Positions 55,765-64,000 of a DNA stretch of 64,000 nucleotides are shown piece by piece. Where the stretch lies: assembly GCA_037953625.1 (NCBI GenBank), contig CM075651.1, positions 124,400,501-124,464,500 on the forward strand. Direction: 5' to 3'. The notes below the pieces were generated by a model, which did not search any database, was not told the DNA's origin, and saw only the letters and a program-made list of their open reading frames with translations. Within the stretch, counting starts at the first letter, position 1. Each line of letters opens with the position of its first letter. Source of the stretch: Crotalaria pallida (lineage: Eukaryota; Streptophyta; Magnoliopsida; Fabales; Fabaceae). A program made the position numbers and the translations under genes.

Positions 55765-56727
55765 CTAAGGGTCTTTGAGCTCCAATGTGGATGAGCTCTT
55801 ATCAATCACTTCACCATGGTAAACCTTAAGCCGCTCTCCATTCACTTTAAACACATTTCCATTTGTAGGATTCTTAATTTCAACAGCACCAAAAGGAGAT
55901 ACCTGCACAACAATAAATGGACCTGACCATCCAGACTTAAGCTTTCCAGGGAAAAGCTTAAGCCTAGAGTTATAAATCAAAACATTTTGTTCAATATGAA
56001 AATTCTTGTTGACTATTTTCTTGTCATGCCACCTTTTCGTTGTTTCTTTAAAAATTCGAGAAGTGTTATATGCTGCTCTTTAAACTCATCAAGTTCAGTG
56101 AGCTGCAATAACCGCTTCTCTCCAGCTTGTTGCATATCATAGTTTAAAAATCGAGTTGCCCAATATGCCTTATGAACTAATTCAACATGCAAGTGGCAAC
56201 TTTTCCCATAAACCACTTGAAAAGGTGACATTCTAATTGGGGCTTTGAAAGTTGTCCTATATGCCTATAGAGCATCATCTAATTTCTTAGACCAATCCTT
56301 CCTAGAATTATTAACAGTTTTTTCAAGGATTCTGTTAGGGACCTATTGGACACTTCAACCTGACCACTAGTCTGGGTATGGTATGGGGTTGCAATTTTGT
56401 GCTGCACCCCATATTTGGTTAAGACTATTTCCATCACTTTATTACAAAAGTGACTCCCACCATCACTAATGAGCACTCGTGGCACTCCAAACCTGCAGAA
56501 AATATTCTTTCTCAAAAATTCTACCACAACTGCAGAGTCATTGGTGGAAGTGGGAATTGTCTCTACCCACTTAGAAACATAATCTACCCGCACAAGAATG
56601 CATTTATTGTTGTATGAGGGTGGAAAGGGGCCTACAATATCTATCCCCGAAACATCAAAGACCTCCACCTCCAAAATACTGTGGAGGGGCTGATGAGCAT
56701 TATATTTCCCATTATTCATAGCCTTAT
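55765..56727 (-). pseudogene. pol: Integrase of element A (Athila type), 5'-truncated and broken
   Basis: 56719-56279 holds the catalytic core: Asp in GIDIVGPFPP, Asp in LISDGGSHFCN and Glu in SGQVEVSNRSL, preceded by LEVEVFDV. 56231-56013 continues with MSPFQVVYGKSCHLHVELVHKAYWA in pieces, typical for Athila/Tat. 55980-55765 has the C-terminal SRLKLFPGKLKSGWSGPF region. The pieces lie in different frames or are separated by stops, so the gene is dead. The zinc-binding part is missing because B's LTR begins at about 56728. Confidence 0.88.
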
Positions 56728-59425
56728 TGTGCTCTCATTGATGATTTTTGGTGCCTACTTGACATTGTTTAGAATGATTTAGTATTTTAGACTTTATTAG
56801 ACTATTATTCCGGATTTTAATTAATTTGGATTATTTAGTATAATTTAATCTATTATTATTTTTCAGGTCATATTTGGAACAAAGGGCTTTTTAGGCATTT
56901 TGGGAGTGAAGATTTAATTTTGGAAGAGAAGATATATGATGAAGTGAAGATTGTAATCTATGTTCAGGATTATTTAAGATTTAGTTTATATCTTTTAAGA
57001 TTTAGTTTTTATTTATAGGATTTTTTTAGATTTAATTTAGAGATTAGCTTTCCTTAGGATTTGGCCCATGATTTAGGCTTGTTTTGAGATTTAAAAGCCA
57101 AAATTCGTGTAACCTAGCAGCCACACCTTCCATTCCACGTTTTTCACTCACTCTCTCTAGAGAAGGCTTAGTTTTGCTCTCCAAACTTGTGGTGGCTGCT
57201 AGGGTTTCTCTCTCTTCCCTTTTCTACACGTTTTTGGTATTTTTCATCATGTAAGGCTAAACTCTTAGGTTAAATCCCTTTAGTAATGTATCACATACTC
57301 TTGAGGTTTTGTTCTTAATGCTATTTCATTTTTATTCATTGTTTTCATGCTTATTGATATGTTATGGTTCGCTTAGTTCCATTCTATAGAGATAATCCAT
57401 GTGTATGAATGCTTAATTTATGCAAACTCGTAAAAACTCCATGCTTTGGCTTTTAATGCTTAATTAGAGGTTTGGGTTTTGGGGTGAGAATTGAATTTTC
57501 GCTTAGTATTTAGCTCTCACGAGTTGGACAGTGATGAGGGAAGAAATTGATCTTTTGTGACCGATGATAGAGTTGTGAACACGAGCCAAAGGGGTTTATC
57601 CGCTTTTCCTTATCTGTTGCTTCGTTTTTATTTAATTCTGCTTTGATTTCAATTATTCAATATTCAATACAAAACCCCCATTTTTCTATACATGCTATGT
57701 GTTCGACCTTTTTGAGGAAACCGCAATTGGTGGTTAAAACAACTAAGGAACCCTAGGAGAACACCTAGAAGGGGGGGGGGTTGAATAGGTGTTTAAGAAA
57801 CCTTGAAAGATTTTCGACCTAAACAAATATAAACAATTAAAACAAATGATTTTTGCAAAAAGCTCAGCTCTTAATCGATTAACCTGCAATTTAATCGATT
57901 AACATCAGAAAAGTGAATTTTACTTAATCGATTATTAATCGATTAAACACTGATTAAATCTGAAAAATCACTTTTCAATCGAATACGAAAATCAATCAAT
58001 TAACACGTATTATCAGAGATTCAGCGGAAAAGATTAACACCTATATTCTTATTGATTACCTAGGTTATGAAAATGATTTTCCCCAAGTTAATTTTGACAA
58101 TTAAGATTCAATTCAATCACTTATGAAAAATTACTCTTTTCTAGGTTTTCAACCAAGAACATATGAAATGACAAGAATGTAAAGAGTTAAGGGTTTAGAG
58201 ATACGGCACAGTGATTTATCCTGGTTCACTTTCATCCACTTGAAAGCTACATCCAGTCCCCTCTTCAACCAAGAAAGATTCTTCACTATGAGGAATTAGA
58301 GTTCTCAAATTACAAGTAAATGCCTCTCAAGACTCCCTTCTTGATAGCCTACAAGAGATACTACACACCCTTGCCTTGCAATCTTATTGACCCTGTAATC
58401 TAACCTCTCCCCTTGCTTGTCGATAACTCCACACAACAAGTCTTCACTTTGCTCGTTGATACCTCACAACAAGACTTCACTTTGCTTGATTCACAACCAA
58501 GACTTCTTCTTCAATTTGAAAGAACTTTGCTTGATGATAATCGACACACCAAGTCTTCTTTGTTGTTGTAGATGGCTTGCCTCTTGCAAAGATTACAACT
58601 CAAATGAAAACACAATGACAATCCTATGAATCTCTTTCAATAGCTAGGATAAATCAACATAAGAGATTCCAAGATTCTTGATCAAAGAATATAAAATAGA
58701 AAAGCTTTTGATCTATGAAAATGAGAGAGAATAGAGTGGCTTGATCTTTGTAAAAATGATTATGAAAATGATGCTTGATAATAACAATGATTAGGAAAAG
58801 GTTTATATAGAATACCCAAAAGTTAGTAGCACTAAAAACTGATTTTTATAAGTGAAAAACGTATTTTAAAAAACCAGTTCTACAGCTCTTAATCGATTAA
58901 ACTGAAGCTTAATCGATTAAGCACTGTTACTTTGAAAAACTTAATCGATTAGAACATTACTTAATCGATTAAGATAGTGCAAAATCACTTAGAAACTTGT
59001 TTTCTCAAAACTAAACATTTTCTTTCAAACCTCTAAGCCACCTATTGATTTAGGTTAAGTGAAAACTCAAATTATGATATAATCATGACCTTTGATAGAG
59101 ATTCACTACCCTCTATAGGACTTTACCCAAACTCATCAAATAAAAGACTTAAGCTAAAGAGGCTAAAGATATTACAATTATACTCAAACTAAGTCTTCAT
59201 GAGCTTGCTCTCTCTTCATCATTTGTTGAGTGTTGTTTGCTTGTTGAGCTTGAACTTGATCAACACATTTTTAGCAAATTCAAAACCTTTTGTCATTTAT
59301 CAAAACATTCTCAATGGAACTTACACTTTTGCTTGATAAGATATTCCTTGGGAGACGACCTAAGAGTCACTTCCTAGTACTATATTTAAACTATTTTTTA
59401 TTTGTATCAGGTACGGCCTCGATCA
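56728..59425 (+). repeat. 5' LTR of element B, interrupted by C
   Basis: It ends GGTACGGCCTCGATCA just before the primer site, the usual Athila-type end, and includes TTCCTTGGGAGACGACCTAAG. Without C and its duplicated target it is about 1.1 kb. No gene lies in it. Confidence 0.7.
57741..59301 (-). mobile_element. C: solo Sirevirus-like LTR with TTAATCGATTAA pairs
   Basis: It lies in the LTR of B between two copies of AAAAC (57736-57740, 59302-59306). The left part carries GGGGGGGGGGGTTGAATAGG, the signature also seen at the left ends of S1 and K, and TTATCCTGGTTCACTTTCA plus CACTTGAAAGCTAC, which also occur in K's LTR (45851-45890). Palindrome pairs TTAATCGATTAA at 57871/57891, 58889/58909 and 58941/58961 are all exactly 20 bp apart. 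The ends (AACTAAGG...TTTATC) are not TG...CA, so the boundaries may be off or mutated. Confidence 0.65.
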
Positions 59426-59429
59426 AATT

Positions 59430-59446
59430 TGGCGTCGTTGTCGGGA
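59430..59446 (+). other. Primer binding site of B (tRNA-Asp type, mutated)
   Basis: TGGCGTCGTTGTCGGGA starts a few bases after the LTR end. It resembles the TGGCGCCGTTGCCGGGGA primer site of Athila elements, with C-to-T changes. Confidence 0.8.
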
Positions 59447-60149
59447 TTATCGGTTCTTGCCAAAGGTCATTGGTAGTTAGTTAGTGTCGTAGTTAGTATA
59501 GTTATTATAGTGTGTTGTGTTTGATTTGTGTCTAGTAGTCAATTCTGATAACTGGTTGAAGTTGCACTGTTTGCTGTTTTGCTATTCTGCTGCAATTAGT
59601 GTATCTGATTGATTCTGTGGTTGCTAGTTCACATAATTGTGGTTGGTATTTTTGCACGAAAATTTGTATCCACGCTACTATTATCATATGATGATGTTTT
59701 GTTAAGCCATTGTCACTCAGATCATCACTGGTTGTGAATTCCAGAAAATATTTTTTCAAGTTTTAGCAGCACGAATTCCAAACAGCCATAACTTTTGATC
59801 CGTAACTCGGAATTGGACGAATTTTATATCAAATCGAAGAGAAAAATCCAAAAAGCTAGTGCTTTTGTAAATCAAAATTTTGATAACTAGAAGGCCCCCA
59901 AAATTCGGTTGTTTACTATTTCTTTTTTATTTTACAAGTTTATTTTTCTTCTTTTTTTGTTCATAACTTATTTGTTTGACTTAGTTCCTTTTTGAATTTT
60001 GTCTTCAAACTTTTTGTGGTTGTTTTATTTGATTTTAGGATGCTGAAAAAAATAATAAAAAAAATTAAAAAAATAAAAAATTTTGTTACCTAATTTGGTC
60101 ATGCATGTCTGTAATTGCCTACTTTGGTTGATGGTGTTTTGTTTAGTGC
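59447..60149 (+). other. Leader of element B
   Basis: Non-coding, A/T-rich (poly-A/T tracts at 60045-60080). It contains TCCGTAACTCGGAATTGGACGAATTTTATATC in parts, a type of leader text common in such elements, and leads to the gag start at 60150. I see nothing else in it. Confidence 0.55.
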
Positions 60150-61855
60150 ATGACTAGGGGTAACCCAAGATACTTGCATCCTTACAACCCTAAAATTGAT
60201 AGAACTTATCACAGATTAGTTAGACAAAATAGGAACCAATACATAGGTAGTGAATCTGTTGAGTCTTTACATAGTGAGTCTGTTTCTTTTTCTTCTATTC
60301 CTATAAATTCTGATTCTGATTCTGTTTATTCTGAAAATATGGCTCAACCTCCACCACGTGAGAGGACATTGAGGGAGTTGGCTGCACCTGATTTCACTAT
60401 TGAAGATTTGTGCATCCAGTATCCCGATGACCCGTATGAGCTAAGGTCTGGACTAATTCATTTGTTGCCCAAGTATAATAGTCTTGTAGGTGAGGATCCT
60501 CATAAACATCTCAAGCAGTTCCACATTGTGTGTGCCACTATGAAACCACATGATGTGCAAGAGGATCATGTTTGTCTCAAGGCATTCCCACACTCCCTAT
60601 AGGGGCTACCCAAGGATTGGTTGTACGATCTGGCCCCTAGTTCTATCACAGGCTGGGATGACCTGAAGAGGGCATTTTTGGAGAAATTCTTCCCTGTGTG
60701 CATAACAGTAATCCGAAAGGATATATCAGGCATCAGGCAACAAAGTGGAGAAAGTCTTTACGAGTGTTGGGAGAGATTCAAGAGGCTGTGTGCGAGCTGC
60801 CCCACCATCAGATCTCAGAGCAGCTGCTTATTCAATATTTCTATGAAGGTCTCAACCTAATGGAGAGAAACATGCTTGATGCTGCAAGTGGTGGTACCCT
60901 AGGAGACATGACACCTTTAGAAGCCAGAGCCAAGATTGAGAAGATGGCTTCCAATTGTCAACAATTCCATGCAAGGGGCAACAACGATGCAATCGTAGTG
61001 AGAGGAGTGAATGATGTTGGCATAGGTTCGGGTAAGGTTGAGAAGCTTGAACAGAAGATAGAATCCCTTACAACTTTGGTCACTCAATTGGCCATCAACC
61101 AGAAGAAGTCGTCTCTGCCTGCCAGATTATGTGGTATTTGCACATCCATTGAACATAACACAAAAGCATGCCCTTCCTTGCAGCAGCAACCAACAACTGC
61201 TGGTGACCAACCTGAAGCATATGCCGCCAACATCTTCAACAGTAGAAACCAACAACCAAATCATGATCTCTCTACCAATAGATACAATCCTGGATGGAGG
61301 AACCATCCCAACCTGAGGTGGTCTGATCAGCAGCAACCTTCACAGGTTCCATTTAATAACAATGCTAGACCACCATATGTACCTCCTCCAGTCCAACAAC
61401 AGAGACAACAGCAGCAGCAACAACAGTCTAATTTTTCACCACCAACTCCTAGTATCGAGCAGCAGCCTTCATTGAAAGAGTTGATGAAGCAGATGGCCAT
61501 GCAAAATCTCCAATTCCAACAAGAAACTAGAGCATCCATTCAAAGACAAGAGGCCTTCATTCAATCTTTGACCAATCAAATGGGACAAATGGCAACAACA
61601 ATCAACACTTTGCAATCTCAGAATTCTAACAAGTTGACATCCCAAACAGTGATCAACCCAAACCAGAATGTGAGTGCCATCAGTCTAAGGTTAGGAAAGC
61701 AGATTGTCACACCCACACCAGAACTTGACCTCAACAAAGATGATATAGTTTCATCCAAAAAGAAGAGCCAAATGGTCGAGGAGAGTGAGCACACAAATAC
61801 CAGAAAATCCCATCCAGCTCAGCCTTTCTCAAGCACAACACCTGCTGCTGCCTAA
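60150..61855 (+). pseudogene. gag: Gag of element B (Athila type), one stop and one frameshift
   Basis: Start MTRGNPRYLHPYNP. The conserved block ERTLRELAAPDFTIEDLCIQ, then SGLIHLLPKYNSLVGEDPHKHLKQF (in pieces) and CATMKPHDV, is the Athila gag core. A TAG at 60600-60602 interrupts before KDWLYDLAPSS. The frame shifts near 60795, and gag continues at 60698-61855 in another frame with ISEQLLIQYFYEGL, LMERNMLDAASGG and EARAKIEKMASN. Then come a knuckle-like CGICTSIEHNTKACP, Gln-rich repeats (about 61400) and LRLGKQI. It ends at a TAA (61853-61855) in a Pro-rich linker, in frame with the protease part that follows. Confidence 0.85.
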
Positions 61856-61894
61856 CAACCACCCCCCATTCCTCTTCCTTTCCCAGCACGGGGG

Positions 61895-62596
61895 GTGACT
61901 CAAAGCAAGAAAATGGAAGAGATTGACAAAGAGATACTTGACACATTCAGGAAGGTGGAAATCAACATACCCCTTCTTGATGCAATCAAGCAGAATCCAA
62001 GGTATGCGAAGTTCTTAAAGGAGCTATGCACACACAAACGGAAGCTCAAGGGCAATGATAGGATCAGCGTGGGAAGAAATGTCTCTGCTCTTATAGGTAA
62101 ACATGTCCCTCATATTCCTGAAAAGTGTAAGGATCCTGGAACTTTCTCTGTACCTTGCATCATAGGCAATACTAAATTTGAGAATGCTATGCTAGATTTA
62201 GGAGTATCTATTAATGTTATGCCTATGTCTGTTTTCAAGTCTCTTTCACTTGGACGTCTTCCACCTACGGGTGTGGTGATACAATTGGCAAATAGATCTA
62301 CTGCCCACCCCACAGGTATGATAGAGGATGTCTTGGTTCGGGTTGGTGAACTTATCTTTCCTACTGATTTTTATATTCTAGATATGGAAGAGGACACCTC
62401 TCGTAGTGTTGTCCCATTCATATTAGGGATACCATTTTTAAAAACAGCCCGAACCAAGATTGATGTGCATGCAAGTACACTTTCAATGGAATTTGATGAC
62501 AGAGTGGTCCGATTCAATATTTTTGATGCTATGAAACATTTTTCTGATGACCACTCTGTCTTTCATGTTGACTTGCTTGACGATCTGATTGATTAG
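61895..62596 (+). pseudogene. pol: Aspartic protease region of element B
   Basis: In frame with gag's second part. It begins in KEILDTFRKVEINIPLLDAI and LCTHKRKLKG, typical of the Athila gag-protease junction. The protease active site reads LDLGVSINVMPMSVFKSL (catalytic Asp kept, usual Ala replaced by Val). ILGIPFLKTARTKIDV follows, the second conserved protease block. It ends DDLID at a TAG (62594-62596). A further short Cys-rich stretch with two stops leads to the next frame at 62678. Confidence 0.83.
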
Positions 62597-62677
62597 CATG
62601 TTCTTGACTTTTTGCATGATTATGATTTGCCATCTTTCACTGACTCATTTACTTGTTCTGCATGTTCTGATTCCTAA

Positions 62678-64000
62678 ATGTGCACTGCATGCATTGAAAT
62701 TGACCAGTTTTTATATTCTGCTATTGCATCTGTTGATTCATATGATATAGATTCAGATCATGCTAACCCTAACCCCATTTCTGTTATGCATGAGTCTAAT
62801 CCATTTGTTCAGGTGCAGGCGGCAGAATCCATTTCTGCTGCCCCTTTAGTTCCATTTGTGATGCAGGCACCTTTATTGGACCTGAATCCCCTTCCTCCTC
62901 ATCTCAAATATGCTTACTTGGAGGATGAGCAGAAACTTCCGGTGATCATCTCTACCTCTCTTTCTGTTGATCAAGAGAAGAAGCTGCTGGATGTGATTAG
63001 AGAAAACAAGAGGGAAATAGGACGGACTTTGGCAGACATACCTGGTATTAGCCCCTCCATGTGCATGCACCGGATTTTATTGGAGGATGGGGCTAAGCCA
63101 GTGAGACAACCCCAGAGACGGTTGAACCCCAGATTCTTGATGTGGTGAAGAAAGAGGTCACCAAGTTGCTGCAAGCTGGTATCATATACCCCATTTCAGA
63201 AAGCACTTGGGTAAACCCGGTTCAAGTAGTTCCCAAGAAGTCTGGGGTGACAGTTGTCAAAATGAGAAGGATGAGCTGATTCCAACAAGAGTGCAGAACA
63301 ATTGGAGAGTCTGCATTGACTATAGGAAGCTCAACCAGGTGACCCGCAAGGATCACTTTCCTCTTCCCTTCATTGATCAGATGTTGGAGCGTCTGGCAGG
63401 TAAATCTCGCTATTGCTTCTTAGATGGTTTCTCTGGTTATTTTCAAATCTGTATTGCACCAGAGGATCAACATAAGACCACATTTACCTGTTCTTTTGGT
63501 ACATTTGCTTATAGGAAAATGCCTTTTGGCCTATGCAATGCTCTTGGCACTTTTCAAAGATGTATGATGAGCATTTTTAATGACTTACTTGAGCACTGCA
63601 TAGAGGTCTTCATGGATGATTTTAGTGTATATGGCTCCTCTTTTGATGCATGTCTTGATAGTTTGTCTAAGGTGCTTAATAGGTGCATTGAGACTAACCT
63701 TGTCTTGAATTTTGAAAAATGTCACCTTATGGTAGAACAAGGCATAGTCTTAGGGCACATTATTTCGCATAAGGGCATAGAGGTTGACCCTGCTAAGCTG
63801 CATGTAATATCACATTTGCCTAACCCCTCTTGCGTGCGAGAGGTGTGTTCTTTTCTTGGCCATGCAGGTTTCTATTGCAGGTTTCTTTAGAACTTTAGCA
63901 AGATAGCCCTTCCACTATCCAACTTGCTTCAAAAGGATACCACATTTGAGTTTGGAGACCAATGCAAGAAGGCATTTGATGAGCTAAAGAGAGAACTCAC
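62678..64000 (+). pseudogene. pol: Reverse transcriptase of element B, frameshifted, runs off the window
   Basis: 62678-63148 holds the connector (LKYAYLEDEQKLPVIISTSL, CMHRILLEDGAKPVRQPQRR in pieces) and is lost to a frameshift near 63130. Residues such as KLLQAGIIYPIS follow in another frame, with a second shift near 63262. 63207-63890 then gives the polymerase: WRVCIDYRKLNQVTRKDHFP, FLDGFSGYFQI, MPFGLCNALGTFQRCM and the catalytic FMDDFSVYG (about 63611). A TAG (63888-63890) interrupts FYCRFL*NFSKIALPLS, and the thumb/RNase H connection runs to the window edge. Family: Athila/Calypso, by the FMDDFSVYG form and NPSCVREVCSFLG. Confidence 0.88.

Larger units (their letters stand above)
4930..56727 (-). 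mobile_element. Element A: Athila/Calypso-type Ty3 retrotransposon, minus, split by H and truncated by B
   Basis: On the minus strand the order is integrase (56727-55765), GC-motif spacer, env-like ORF (54970-53782), untranslated region (53781-52158, then 6327-6309), polypurine tract (6308-6295) and 3' LTR (6294-4930). The two halves, 4930-6327 and 52158-56727, are continuous across the insertion of H: both junctions carry CCAGG, and copy A2 (8236-8280) shows the undisturbed sequence CATGTCCCAGGCAGAAGTAAAA spanning it. The integrase is cut near 56727 where B's LTR begins. If B is a simple insertion, the 5' part of A should lie beyond B, outside the window. Confidence 0.8.
56728..64000 (+). 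mobile_element. Element B: Athila/Calypso-type Ty3 retrotransposon, plus, running off the window
   Basis: 5' LTR at about 56728-59425 (interrupted by C), a tRNA-Asp-type primer site, a leader, gag, protease and reverse transcriptase, then the window edge. It sits inside the integrase of A. The coding region has several stops and frameshifts. Its 3' LTR and target duplication are not visible. The start at 56728 (TGTGCTCTCATTGATG) is my best guess; TGATGATTTTTGG at 56739 is an alternative. Confidence 0.82.

Overview
This window is a repeat-dense block of plant nuclear DNA. It is most likely from the pericentromere of a legume, because its SIRE-like Sireviruses, Calypso/Athila-like elements and chromodomain Ty3 elements resemble those of Glycine, Vigna and Phaseolus. 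That assignment is an inference. I found no convincing host protein-coding gene, rRNA, tRNA or CRISPR. Nearly all of 4930-64000 is one nested stack of LTR retrotransposons, and the insertion order can be read from target-site duplications (TSDs).

Layout. Positions 1-1125 hold a decayed Sirevirus gag (minus strand). 1252-1790 holds a hAT-transposase relic folded into an inverted repeat. 1800-4929 is AT-rich with microsatellites, a MITE-like element (3334-3931) and one unassigned broken ORF (4574-4929). Element A (Athila/Calypso type, minus) starts at 4930. Element H (chromodomain Ty3 type, plus) is inserted in A from 6328 to 52157 (TSD CCAGG). Five elements are inserted directly in H. (1) A2, a second Athila-type copy, sits in H's 5' LTR (from 6807). 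A2 is interrupted by D, a Sirevirus-type non-autonomous element (9558-26014), whose own 5' LTR carries E (9789-17679, TSD AGAAG). (2) G, a full-length chromodomain Ty3 element (26246-41489, minus, TSD GGGAC), sits inside H's integrase, and G's 5' LTR carries F (34556-40420, TSD ATAAA). (3) S1, a solo Sirevirus-type LTR (42596-44349, TSD ACATC), and (4) K, a young gag-only Sirevirus (45299-50697, TSD AAATC), sit in H's 3' LTR. After 52157 element A resumes (env-like ORF, integrase). It is interrupted at about 56728 by element B (Athila/Calypso type, plus), whose 5' LTR carries solo-LTR-like C (57741-59301). B's gag, protease and reverse transcriptase run off the right edge.

Coding capacity. 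Only K gag (598 aa) and the duplicated 349-aa 'putative plant transposon protein' ORFs of D look open. All other gag/pol genes carry stops or frameshifts.

Most interesting signal. Several unrelated LTR or untranslated regions carry clusters of 12-bp palindromes arranged in pairs. Start-to-start spacing within a pair is nearly always 20-23 bp, but the core differs by element: GTAATCGATTAC (S1, D and the Ty3 element H), TTACTCGAGTAA (K), TTAATCGATTAA (C) and GCGCYTRGGCGC (A). The ATCGAT module with its companion TGATGCAAC occurs in both a Ty3 LTR and Sirevirus LTRs, which suggests convergence or exchange of a regulatory cassette between superfamilies.
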